From the NCBI RefSeq assembly GCF_900129465.1, contig NZ_FSRA01000002.1:558001-622000 (forward strand): a stretch of DNA of 64,000 nucleotides, written 5' to 3'. Of the stretch, positions 44,415 through 52,612 are shown in pieces (within the stretch, counting starts at the first letter, position 1; each line of letters opens with the position of its first letter). This DNA comes from Chitinophaga niabensis. GTDB taxonomy: Bacteria; Bacteroidota; Bacteroidia; Chitinophagales; Chitinophagaceae. The notes below the pieces were generated by a model, which did not search any database, had not been told where the DNA came from, and worked only from the letters and a program-made list of their open reading frames with translations. Position numbers and translations under genes: made by a program.

Positions 44415-45800
44415 ATGCCCTCAGTTGAAATCCTTTCCCGCATCCAATTTGCTTTCACCATCGCCTTTCATTATATATATCCCCCGCTCAGCATAGGTCT
44501 CGGTCTCTGCCTGGTGATCATGGAAGGGATGTATCTCCGCACAGGCATTAAAATGTATGAGGATATCACCCGCTTCTGGATCAAAATATTTGCCCTCATC
44601 TTTGGTATTGGTGTGGCTACAGGTATTGTGATGGAATTTGAGTTTGGTACCAACTGGGCTGTTTATTCCCGCTATGTGGGAGATATCTTTGGCAGCGCCC
44701 TCGCAGCAGAAGGCATTTTTGCTTTTGCGCTGGAATCCGGTTTCCTGGGGATCCTTTTATTTGGATGGAACAGGGTGAGCAAAGGCGTTCACTTTTTCTC
44801 CACCATCATGGTAGCCATGGGTTCTATCTTTTCTGCCCTGTGGATCGTGATCGCCAACTCCTGGCAGCAAACACCAACAGGTTATATCATTGAAGGGGAA
44901 GGACTGGAAGCCCGCGCCATCATTACGGATTTCTGGGAAATGGTGTTCAACCCCTCTTCTGTAGACCGTTTCTCTCATGTGATCATTGGCTCTTTCCTGG
45001 CCGGCTCTTTTTTAGTGATGAGTGTGGCGGCCTGGTATATCGTGAAAAAACGTTTTGTGGAACCCGCAAAAGCCATGTTCAAAGTAGGCCTTTGTGTAGC
45101 AACGGTTGCTGCATTGGCGCAACTTTTCACCGGCCACCGTTCTGCACATTATGTAAGTGAATACCAGCCGGCAAAGCTGGCGGCTATGGAAGGACATTAC
45201 GATAGTTCCGCCGTGGCAGCGATGTACATTGTTGGCTGGGTAGATGCCAAATCAGGAAAAACAACGGGTATTAAAATTCCCGGAGGGCTTTCTTTCCTCA
45301 CTCATGGCAGCTTTAATGCACCGGTTACAGGACTGAATGCTTTCCCTGGAACAGAACGCCCTTCTGCCGTGAACTTCGTTTTCCAGACCTATCATATCAT
45401 GATCAGCATTGGCATGTTTCTGATAGCGCTTACGCTCACAGCCTGTTTCCTGCTCTGGAAAAAGAAATTGTTTTCCCAGAAATGGCTCATGACCATTTTT
45501 ATATGGGCTGTGCTGTTGCCCCAGATCGCCAACCAGGCAGGATGGTATGCTGCAGAAGTGGGCAGGCAGCCCTGGGTAGTGTATGGCCTGCTGCGTACTT
45601 CCGATGCCTTATCCAAAGAAGTGAAAGCAGAACAGGTGGTTTTCTCGCTGGTATTATTCAGTCTCGTATACACTTTACTGTTAGTGCTTTTCCTCTACCT
45701 CCTGAATAAAAAGATTGTACATGGCCCGGAAATGACGCCGAATGAAGAGGACGACAGCGATGAATTCTCTAAACGTAACATTAAACAACTGCAGGCATAA
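44415..45800 (+). CDS. cydA: cytochrome bd ubiquinol oxidase subunit I, short Q-loop type
   Basis: The 461-residue subunit I (start MPSVEILSRIQF) carries the heme and quinol sites of cytochrome bd. His19 (FAFTIAFHYIYPPLSIGLG) matches the conserved heme ligand. About nine membrane helices are present. The segment between helices 6 and 7 is short (GTERPSAVNFVFQTYHIM directly after FLTHGSFNAPVTGL), lacking the long insert of the E. coli protein, so this is the short-Q-loop (CioA-like) class. It reduces oxygen to water with high affinity and makes a proton gradient. Its stop overlaps the cydB start by one base. The upstream start at 44349 precedes the promoter and is rejected. Confidence 0.95.
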   Translation: MPSVEILSRIQFAFTIAFHYIYPPLSIGLGLCLVIMEGMYLRTGIKMYEDITRFWIKIFALIFGIGVATGIVMEFEFGTNWAVYSRYVGDIFGSALAAEGIFAFALESGFLGILLFGWNRVSKGVHFFSTIMVAMGSIFSALWIVIANSWQQTPTGYIIEGEGLEARAIITDFWEMVFNPSSVDRFSHVIIGSFLAGSFLVMSVAAWYIVKKRFVEPAKAMFKVGLCVATVAALAQLFTGHRSAHYVSEYQPAKLAAMEGHYDSSAVAAMYIVGWVDAKSGKTTGIKIPGGLSFLTHGSFNAPVTGLNAFPGTERPSAVNFVFQTYHIMISIGMFLIALTLTACFLLWKKKLFSQKWLMTIFIWAVLLPQIANQAGWYAAEVGRQPWVVYGLLRTSDALSKEVKAEQVVFSLVLFSLVYTLLLVLFLYLLNKKIVHGPEMTPNEEDDSDEFSKRNIKQLQA

Positions 45801-46834
45801 TGGAAACAATTCTCGGCATAGACTTACCCACACTCTGGTTCCTGGTGATCGGAGGGCTCATTACAGGTTATGGCGTACTGGATGGATTTGATCTTGGGGC
45901 AGGCAGCCTGCACCTGTTCTTTAATAAAGAGGAAAGCAGGCGTATTGCACTCAATGCCATTGGGCCTGTATGGGATGGAAATGAGGTGTGGCTGGTTATT
46001 TCAGGCGGCGCCCTCTTTGCAGGGTTCCCATTAGTGTACGGCACGATCCTTTCCACCTTTTATGTTCCCTTCATGTTATTCCTGGTAGCCCTCATTTTCA
46101 GGGCTATCTCTATTGAATTCCGCAGTAAGGAAACCATGGCCTGGTGGCGCAAAATGTGGGATATCAGCTATATGGTATCCAGTACATTGATCACTTTATT
46201 ACTGGGATTGATCCTTGGTAACCTGATCCATGGCCTGCCCTTCAATGAAAAACATGAGTTCACGGGTAACCTGCTCTCTTTCTTCAATCCCTATTCCATC
46301 CTTATCGCTTTTACCACCCTCTCCCTTTTTATGCTCCATGGTGCTATTTACCTGGTGATGAAAACGGAAAACCGGCTGTACGCCAAACTCACCATTATGG
46401 TGAATAACTGCAGCAAGTTCTTCATCCTCTGTTTTATCCTGGCTTCCATGTCTACCCTCATCTATATCCCCCATATGACGGACCAGTTCAAGGAATACCC
46501 ATGGCTGTTTGCCCTTCCCTTGCTGGCTGTGCTGACTGTACTGAACATCAAACGTAATATTGATAATCGTAAATATTTTACCGCTTTTGTTTTCTCGAGC
46601 TGCATTACGGCAATGCTCCTGATCCTTTTTGCCATTGGCCTGTACCCCAATATTATTATTTCCACCACAGATCCCGCCAACAGCATCAGTATTTATCATG
46701 CCGCCTCATCACCTAAAGCATTGAGGATCATGCTATTGATAGCAGCGATCGGCACACCGCTGGTGCTGGGTTACACTATTTTTGTTTTCTGGACCTTCAG
46801 GGGAAAAGTGAAGTTAAATGAGATGAGCTATTAA
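45800..46834 (+). CDS. cydB: cytochrome bd ubiquinol oxidase subunit II
   Basis: The 344-residue product has eight to nine membrane helices and CydB motifs: LPTLWFLVIGGLITGYGVLD, GFDLGAGSLHLF near the N-terminus and GPVWDGNEVWLVISGGALFA. It forms the heterodimer with CydA. Start ATG (45800) overlaps the cydA stop as TAATG, indicating translational coupling. No CydX-like micro-protein gene is evident after cydB, and the ABC exporter cydDC is not in the window. A hairpin begins 6 bases after the stop. Confidence 0.95.
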   Translation: METILGIDLPTLWFLVIGGLITGYGVLDGFDLGAGSLHLFFNKEESRRIALNAIGPVWDGNEVWLVISGGALFAGFPLVYGTILSTFYVPFMLFLVALIFRAISIEFRSKETMAWWRKMWDISYMVSSTLITLLLGLILGNLIHGLPFNEKHEFTGNLLSFFNPYSILIAFTTLSLFMLHGAIYLVMKTENRLYAKLTIMVNNCSKFFILCFILASMSTLIYIPHMTDQFKEYPWLFALPLLAVLTVLNIKRNIDNRKYFTAFVFSSCITAMLLILFAIGLYPNIIISTTDPANSISIYHAASSPKALRIMLLIAAIGTPLVLGYTIFVFWTFRGKVKLNEMSY

Positions 46835-46915
46835 AAAAGAAACCCCGGCAAGGAATTGCCAGGGCTTTACCATTTAACCTAACTATATGCTGTAACAGCA
46901 ACTAGTACTTTACAA
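46833..46915 (-). ncRNA. candidate small RNA unit C (or cydB terminator)
   Basis: On the minus strand the sequence TTAGGTTAAATGGTAAA is followed by a 12-bp terminator stem (46841-46868; loop UUCC) and the run TTTCTTTTTT (46833-46842). A second hairpin, TGCTG-TTA-CAGCA, lies upstream at about 46889-46902. The U-run exists only on the minus strand, so termination of a minus transcript is favoured, yet no minus gene lies upstream. It resembles units A and B in layout. It may instead, or also, stop cydAB transcripts. Confidence 0.4.
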
Positions 46916-47102
46916 ACCGCCCTTCCGGGAGGTTGAATATCTTTAAGGGGTTATGTCTTTAATAGTTAGACGACGTTATTTTAAAAAACATGTGCGTTGA
47001 AACACCCTTTTCTAAATCGTCACATTATTTGACTAATAAGGAAGTGCAAGGTTTAATACGCCAAAAGTTTTCCAGAGGTTTCCTCACGGCTACAGGAAAA
47101 TG

Positions 47103-47110
47103 TAAATTTG
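47103..47110 (+). promoter_or_regulatory. promoter of the WYL regulator gene, near-leaderless
   Basis: TAAATTTG ends 4 bases before the ATG at 47115, with TTTC 20 bases upstream as a weak -33 element. Transcription would begin at or next to the start codon, so the mRNA is probably leaderless or almost so. Confidence 0.5.
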
Positions 47111-47114
47111 GTGT

Positions 47115-48074
47115 ATGAATCGTATCGACCGGCTAACTGCCATCCTCATACAGCTCCAGGGTAAAAAAGTGGTGAAAGCCCAGGAAATAGCTGACCGCTT
47201 TGAAATAAGCCTCCGCACGGTATACCGGGATGTGAAAGCTTTGATGGAAGCGGGCGTGCCTGTTGGTGCCGAGGCCGGTACGGGTTATTATATTGTGGAA
47301 GGTTACCACCTGCCGCCGGTGATGTTCAACCGTACAGAAGCTGCCGCCCTCCTCACGGGCGAAAAACTGATGGAAAAACACAGCGACCATTCCAATAAAC
47401 AGCAGTTCAGCAATGCCATGCAAAAGATCAGGGCGGTGCTGCGGGGAACAGATAAGGACTTCCTGGAATCCCTGGACGACAATATTGCAGTACTCAAAAC
47501 CCGCCCTGCCAACGTGGGAGAAGAATTTCCCAACCGCTTCCTGAGCGAGATCCAGGATGCGCTGGCCCGGCAGAAAGTACTCTCTCTCGACTATTACTCT
47601 TATTATAATGATACCTCCTCCCGCCGGGACATTGAACCCATCGGGATCTTTCACATGAACAGCAGCTGGCACCTTATTGGCTACTGCCGTTTAAGGCAGG
47701 ACTACCGGGATTTCAGGGCAGACCGGATTAAAAGTCTTTCTACCACAGACCAGACCTTTAACAAGAGCAGCCGGATGAGCCTCCAGGAATTCATTGCCAG
47801 AGGACATAAAGAAAATGAAGAACGGCTCACGGAAGTGAAAGTGCGTTTCACCAATGAGGTAGTACGCTACCTTGGAGAACAGAAATACTATTACGGTTTT
47901 GTGGAAGAAAGAACAGAAAAGGATTATGTTGAAATGACCTTCCTCTATGGCAGCCTTCCCTGTTTTGCCCGCTGGCTCCTGGCCATGGGCAATAACGCTA
48001 CCATTATGTCACCGCTCAGCATGAAAGATATCCTGCAGGTGAAGATTAAAGAATTATTGGCACATCACTGCTGA
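47115..48074 (+). CDS. WYL-domain transcriptional regulator (YafY/DeoR-like)
   Basis: The 319-residue protein has an N-terminal helix-turn-helix (about 1-60; KVVKAQEIADRFEISLRTVY, RDVKALMEAGVPV) and a WYL domain (about 135-225; VLSLDYYSY, RDIEPIGIFHMNSSWHLIGY, CRLRQDYRDFRADRI), followed by a WCX-like C-terminal part. WYL proteins sense small molecules or nucleic acids and regulate transcription. The GyrI-like gene 48 bases downstream on the same strand is probably co-transcribed. This pairing is frequent in Bacteroidota from memory. Confidence 0.92.
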   Translation: MNRIDRLTAILIQLQGKKVVKAQEIADRFEISLRTVYRDVKALMEAGVPVGAEAGTGYYIVEGYHLPPVMFNRTEAAALLTGEKLMEKHSDHSNKQQFSNAMQKIRAVLRGTDKDFLESLDDNIAVLKTRPANVGEEFPNRFLSEIQDALARQKVLSLDYYSYYNDTSSRRDIEPIGIFHMNSSWHLIGYCRLRQDYRDFRADRIKSLSTTDQTFNKSSRMSLQEFIARGHKENEERLTEVKVRFTNEVVRYLGEQKYYYGFVEERTEKDYVEMTFLYGSLPCFARWLLAMGNNATIMSPLSMKDILQVKIKELLAHHC

Positions 48075-48122
48075 CATAATGTTGTCACTCCCCCGGCTTT
48101 CCTTTGCATAAACTAACATCAT

Positions 48123-48725
48123 ATGCAAAAGACAGACCTCGCCAAAGAACACAAACAATATTATAGCGCAAAAGCCACACCGGAGATAGTGACGATCGCT
48201 GCGGCGGACTTCATTACCATTGAAGGAAATGGCGATCCGAATTCCGCGCTGTTCAATGCAAAAGTAAAAGCGCTGTACACAACTGCGTACACGATCAAAA
48301 AGATCTTCAAGCTACAGGACAAAGATTTCAAAGTAGCCAAACTGGAAGGTTTCTGGTGGACGGAAAGTGGTGCTGAAGTAAATGCAGTGCCTGTTAGCGA
48401 ATGGGAGTGGAAATTAAGGATACAGCTTCCCTCTTTTGTTAAAAAAAGTGATTTTACACAGGCAGTAGCGCTGGCCGGCAATAAGCAGATACCCCACCTG
48501 GATGAATTGCGCTTTGAACATTTTCCCGGAACACTGGCAGTACAGATCCTGCATACCGGTTCTTATCATGAAGAAACGCCTACGATCCACAAGATGCTGG
48601 CGTATATCAAACTGCATAACCTGGAAGTTAGCGGCACCCATCATGAGCTGTATATTACAGATCCTTCCAAAACGCCGAAAGAAAAGTTAAGGACTATTTT
48701 AAGGTTGGATGTGAAGTCGAAATAG
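48123..48725 (+). CDS. GyrI-like small-molecule-binding domain protein
   Basis: The 200-residue protein has a SOUL/GyrI-like fold: AADFITIEGNGDPNSALFNA near the N-terminus, KLEGFWWTESG and a C-terminal FPGTLAVQILHTGSYHEETP repeat with LEVSGTHHELYITDPSKTPK. Family members bind small hydrophobic ligands or protect gyrase. It lacks a DNA-binding domain and is likely a partner or effector sensor for the WYL regulator. A terminator hairpin follows. Confidence 0.9.
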   Translation: MQKTDLAKEHKQYYSAKATPEIVTIAAADFITIEGNGDPNSALFNAKVKALYTTAYTIKKIFKLQDKDFKVAKLEGFWWTESGAEVNAVPVSEWEWKLRIQLPSFVKKSDFTQAVALAGNKQIPHLDELRFEHFPGTLAVQILHTGSYHEETPTIHKMLAYIKLHNLEVSGTHHELYITDPSKTPKEKLRTILRLDVKSK

Positions 48726-48788
48726 CTAAGGCATCAAAGTAGTGGCGGGAAAACCGGGGATCATGCTTAGCACTCAGCTATCAGCGCA

Positions 48789-48820
48789 GGGTGAATGGGC
48801 AACTGTTCACCTTTTTATTT
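48789..48820 (+). terminator. intrinsic terminator after the GyrI-like gene
   Basis: GGGTGAA and TTCACC (stem at 48790-48795 and 48106-offset partner 48806-48811) enclose a 10-base loop and are followed by TTTTTATTT on the plus strand. It overlaps the last codons of the convergent rnc gene. Confidence 0.6.
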
Positions 48821-49582
48821 ATCGTCCGATCCTATACCCAGCAGTTCTATAGCCTGGGAGGCTGCGATCTGGCTGGCGTCTTTTTTATTAAAGGCTTTAC
48901 CGGTGCAAATGAGTTCACCGTTCAGCATGGCGCCCACTGTGAAAATACGGCGGCCATTATCCATTTGTTCTTCTATCAGTTCAAACTCCAGCGTTTTGCC
49001 ATTTTTGTTAGCCCAGCCATAGAGTTTGTTCTTGTGGTTCATTTCTACGGACTCCAGTGTTTCCAGATCGATGTATGGGACCAGGAGGCGTTTATGTACG
49101 AACTGTTTGGTCTGATTATATCCTTTATCCAGGTAAACGGCACCCACCAATGCTTCCAGGGTATTACCAAAGATCTGGCTGATCTTCAGGAAGCTGTTGT
49201 ATTTATCATAGATGGTGAGTTTGCGCAGGCCCATTTTGATAGCGATATCATTGAGCTGTTGGCGGTTCACGATCTTTGAACGCATTTCTGTGAGGTAACC
49301 TTCTGTTTTGTAGGGGTATTTTTTGAAGAGATAGTCGCCGATTATTGCTCCCAATATGGCATCACCGAGGTACTCCAGTCGCTCGTTGCTTTCGAGAAAT
49401 TTCTCTTTGCTGGAACGATGGCTCAAAGCCACTTCATATAAAGCCAGGTTACCAGGGTGAAACCCGAGTAAATTATACAGGTCTTTATACAGTTGCTTTT
49501 TCCCGTAGATGAGCTTATATAGAAATCCTGGAAGTATTTTCACACAATCAAGGAACAAATTTTTTGAAAATAACCGAGGCAT
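48815..49582 (-). CDS. rnc: ribonuclease III
   Basis: From the ATG at 49582 (MPRLFSKNLF) the protein has 255 residues. The RNase III signature NERLEYLGDAILGAIIG carries the first catalytic Glu/Asp pair; the second acidic site reads FGNTLEALVGAVYLD, with Asn where E. coli has Asp114, while the following Glu is kept. A double-stranded RNA-binding domain fills the C-terminus (about 170-250; NKNGKTLEFELIEEQ, CTGKAFNKKDASQIAASQAI). It processes rRNA and structured RNAs. The start overlaps the fabF 3' end by 35 bases, so rnc is in the acpP-fabF operon. Confidence 0.96.
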   Translation of the reverse strand: MPRLFSKNLFLDCVKILPGFLYKLIYGKKQLYKDLYNLLGFHPGNLALYEVALSHRSSKEKFLESNERLEYLGDAILGAIIGDYLFKKYPYKTEGYLTEMRSKIVNRQQLNDIAIKMGLRKLTIYDKYNSFLKISQIFGNTLEALVGAVYLDKGYNQTKQFVHKRLLVPYIDLETLESVEMNHKNKLYGWANKNGKTLEFELIEEQMDNGRRIFTVGAMLNGELICTGKAFNKKDASQIAASQAIELLGIGSDDK

Positions 49583-50801
49583 TGTGTCCACCAAAACCGA
49601 AAGTATTGCTGAGGGCTGCTCTTACTTCGCGTTTTTGGGCAACATTGAAAGTAAAGTTCAACTTAGCATCCAGTTGGGGATCGTCCGTAAAGTGGTTAAT
49701 GGTGGGAGGAACCAGGCCTTCAATAATACTCTTGATAATGGTAATAGACTCCACTGCTCCTGCTGCGCCCAATAAGTGGCCGGTCATGGATTTAGTGGAG
49801 CTGATATTCAGCTTATATGCTGCATCGCCAAATACCTGTTGTACTGCCTTCACTTCCGCAACGTCACCCAGGGGGGTGGAAGTTCCATGCACATTGATGT
49901 AATCAATGTCTTCAGGAGCCATTCCGGCGTCATTCAGTGCAGCTTTCATTACATTGAAAGCACCCAGCCCTTCCGGATGGGGTGCAGAAATGTGATGTGC
50001 GTCTGCAGTGGCACCACCTCCTGCTAATTCTGCATAGATCTTTGCACCGCGTGCCATAGCATGCTCATAACTTTCCAGTACAAGTGCGCCTGCACCTTCT
50101 CCCATTACAAAACCATCACGGTCCAGATCAAATGGCCTGGAAGCCGTTTTAGGATCATCGTTACGTTCACTCAATGCCTTCATGGCGTTAAATCCGCCAA
50201 CACAGGGTTCATTGATGATGTTTTCAGATCCTCCGGTAATGATCACATCTGCTTTGCCCCATCTGATATGGTACATTGCATCAATAATAGCATTGGTAGA
50301 AGAAGCACATGCAGAAACCACGGAGAAGTTAGGCCCTCTGAAACCATGCCGGATGGATATATGCCCTGCGGCAATATCCAAAATAAGGCGGGTGATCAGA
50401 AAAGGACTGAACCGCGGGGTCCCGTCACCTGCAAAGAATTCCTTCAGCTCGTGGCTGAAGTTGATCATACCTCCAACACCCGTACCCCAAATCACCCCAA
50501 CACGGTCTACATCAACGGAATTGCGATCGATCTTTGCATCGGCAATTGCCTCGTCGGCTGCAATAACTGCTGTTTGGGTGAAGGGATCCATCTTGCGCGC
50601 ATCCTTCTTATCCATGAATTGAGTGGGATCGAAGTCCTTAAGCTCGCAGGCGAAGCGGGTCTTGAATTTGGCAGCGTCGAACTGCTTGATGAAGTCAGCG
50701 CCGGATACACCGTTCGCCAATCCCTGCCAAAAGGCATCTATGGAATTGCCGAGCGGTGTTAGCGCGCCTAAACCTGTAACGACTACTCGTCTTGGTTGCA
50801 T
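49548..50801 (-). CDS. fabF: beta-ketoacyl-ACP synthase II
   Basis: The 417-residue protein elongates fatty acids by condensing malonyl-ACP with acyl-ACP. Catalytic Cys165 is in FSVVSACASSTNAI; the two histidines are in YINVHGTSTPLGD (about 306) and KSMTGHLLGAAGAVE (about 343). Length and motifs match FabF rather than FabB. It lies 23 bases downstream of acpP and overlaps rnc, the standard Bacteroidota cluster for fatty-acid elongation plus RNase III. Confidence 0.98.
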   Translation of the reverse strand: MQPRRVVVTGLGALTPLGNSIDAFWQGLANGVSGADFIKQFDAAKFKTRFACELKDFDPTQFMDKKDARKMDPFTQTAVIAADEAIADAKIDRNSVDVDRVGVIWGTGVGGMINFSHELKEFFAGDGTPRFSPFLITRLILDIAAGHISIRHGFRGPNFSVVSACASSTNAIIDAMYHIRWGKADVIITGGSENIINEPCVGGFNAMKALSERNDDPKTASRPFDLDRDGFVMGEGAGALVLESYEHAMARGAKIYAELAGGGATADAHHISAPHPEGLGAFNVMKAALNDAGMAPEDIDYINVHGTSTPLGDVAEVKAVQQVFGDAAYKLNISSTKSMTGHLLGAAGAVESITIIKSIIEGLVPPTINHFTDDPQLDAKLNFTFNVAQKREVRAALSNTFGFGGHNASVIFKKFVP

Positions 50802-50824
50802 TAAAACAGTTCTGATTAGTTGGA

Positions 50825-51061
50825 TTATTTTACGTGTTCTTCCAGGTAAGCTACTGCCTGGCCAACAGTGGTGATAGTCTCTGCTTGTTCGTCAGGAATG
50901 GAGATATTGAATTCTTTTTCGAATTCCATGATCAGTTCTACAGTATCCAAAGAGTCAGCGCCTAAGTCGTTGGTAAAGCTGGCTTCAGGAGTTACCTCGG
51001 CCTCGTCAACGCCTAATTTGTCAATAATGATCTTTTTAACTCTTGATGCAATGTCTGACAT
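50825..51061 (-). CDS. acpP: acyl carrier protein
   Basis: The 78-residue acidic helical-bundle protein has the phosphopantetheine attachment site Ser37 in NDLGADSLDTVELIM. The ATG at 51061 (MSDIASRVKK) gives the normal ACP length; the longer frame to 51097 crosses the promoter. It carries growing acyl chains for FabF, encoded next in the operon. Confidence 0.98.
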   Translation of the reverse strand: MSDIASRVKKIIIDKLGVDEAEVTPEASFTNDLGADSLDTVELIMEFEKEFNISIPDEQAETITTVGQAVAYLEEHVK

Positions 51062-51094
51062 AATTTTAAGTGTTTTTGGTTTAAAACTTGACTG

Positions 51095-51123
51095 CAAAAA
51101 TATAATATTTATTGAATTGCCAA
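51095..51123 (-). promoter_or_regulatory. acpP-fabF-rnc promoter
   Basis: On the minus strand TATTTTTG (51095-51102) is the -7 element, with TTG (51121-51123) 18 bases upstream. The expected start of transcription is about 25 bases ahead of the acpP ATG. Confidence 0.6.
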
Positions 51124-51509
51124 GACCATAGTCAAATTTTAACGGAGATTTTCCAATTTAGTATCACTGTCAAATCCTCACGAATGGCGCTTATGGCGGG
51201 ATGCACGGTAGTTTAACGGGTTTCGATATACGCGAAATTCCTTATGTTATCTCCCCTTTTTGTGAACATTTACACCATTATATATTATATAACCGTCCTT
51301 TTATGGCACATAGGTGTTATGACATACAAGTTGACCATTCAAATATTTATTGCACCACTTAACCAGATTTAAAACCGGAACAGGGTCCGCTTGACGTCCA
51401 ATTATTACATTTGTCCGGCCATGAAAGCGTAACTTGCAGGTAAGCGCAGGTGTCTACGTGGAAACTGATCAGAACAGGAAATCCAGCTAAACAATATATT
51501 TATTTAATC
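51124..51509. other. intergenic region between acpP and RND operon
   Basis: The 386-bp region separates divergent units. A -7 element TACATTTG (51406-51413) on the plus strand is the likely promoter of the efflux operon, leaving a leader of about 90 bases. TTGACGTCC just upstream could be part of a regulator site. No regulator gene, RNA gene or open frame was seen. Confidence 0.4.
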
Positions 51510-52592
51510 ATGCGCAATAAGACCTTAAGAATCGTTCTATTAATCCTTATTCTGGCGGTAGCCGGCTTTTTCGTCTACAAAATGACCGCTAAGAGTGAAC
51601 CCAGGGAATCCGCTGGACCATCCAAACCAGCAGCAGGTCGCGGTGCAGGAAGACCCATACTCGCAGATGCTTATGTAGTTAAACCCGTTCTGCTGGACCA
51701 GGCTATTGAAGCCAGCGGTACCCTTCAGAGTAATGAGGAAGTGGAGTTGAAACCGGAAATTACCGGCAGGATCACGAATATCTATTTTAAAGAAGGCACC
51801 ACCGTTAGCAAAGGCGCCCTCCTTATTAAGATATATGACGGAGATATTGTTGCACAGATCCGTAAACTGGAATTACAGCGCGAATTGTCCAAAACCACCC
51901 TTGCCCGTCAGCAACAGCTGTTAAAGATCAATGGTATCAGCCAGCAGGATGTGGATGTTACCAGTAACCAGGTGAGTGCTTACGGTGCAGATATTGAATA
52001 TAATAGGGCACAACTGCAGAAAACAGAGATCCGCGCTCCCTTTAGCGGAACGCTGGGTTTAAGGAATGTGAGTGAAGGCGCCATTGTGGGGCCAACTACC
52101 ATTATGACCACCCTGCAACAGCTGAATCCTTTAAAGATAGATTTTGCCGCACCTGAAAAATACCGCAACTCCATCAACAAAGGGGAGCCGGTAACTTTCA
52201 CCGTAACAGGTGATACACAAAAATATAAAGGCTCTATCTATGCCATCGATCCCAAGATCGACCTGGCCACCCGCAGCGTAATGATCCGTGCCCTGGTACC
52301 CAACCCAACCGGCAAACTGTTTCCCGGTTCTTTTGCTAAAACCTCCCTCCGTTTAAAAGATAATCCAAATGCGATCATGATCCCCTCACAGGCAGTGATC
52401 CCGGGTACCCGTAATAAAACGGTGATCGTGGCAGATAGCGGAAGGGCTAAAATAGTGGTCGTAGAAACCGGTTTCCGGAATGAAAGTAGTGTGGAAATAT
52501 TAAGTGGATTGCAGATAGGCGATACAGTTATCACAAGTGGCATCCTTCAATTAAAACCCGGTTCTTCTCTTAAGTACAATAAGGTACAGTAG
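51510..52592 (+). CDS. RND efflux periplasmic adaptor (membrane fusion protein)
   Basis: From the ATG at 51510 (MRNKTLRIVLLILILAVAGF) the product has 360 residues: an uncleaved N-terminal membrane anchor, a Pro/Gly-rich linker (to about 45), biotinyl-lipoyl halves (EVELKPEITGRITNIYFKEG and TEIRAPFSGTLGLRNVSEG), an intervening short coiled-coil hairpin (about 110-150), and beta-barrel and membrane-proximal domains. It bridges the RND pump and the outer-membrane channel, both encoded directly downstream. The short hairpin is typical of HlyD_D23-type adaptors. Confidence 0.95.
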   Translation: MRNKTLRIVLLILILAVAGFFVYKMTAKSEPRESAGPSKPAAGRGAGRPILADAYVVKPVLLDQAIEASGTLQSNEEVELKPEITGRITNIYFKEGTTVSKGALLIKIYDGDIVAQIRKLELQRELSKTTLARQQQLLKINGISQQDVDVTSNQVSAYGADIEYNRAQLQKTEIRAPFSGTLGLRNVSEGAIVGPTTIMTTLQQLNPLKIDFAAPEKYRNSINKGEPVTFTVTGDTQKYKGSIYAIDPKIDLATRSVMIRALVPNPTGKLFPGSFAKTSLRLKDNPNAIMIPSQAVIPGTRNKTVIVADSGRAKIVVVETGFRNESSVEILSGLQIGDTVITSGILQLKPGSSLKYNKVQ

Positions 52593-52612
52593 AACAACGC
52601 AAAATAATTAAC

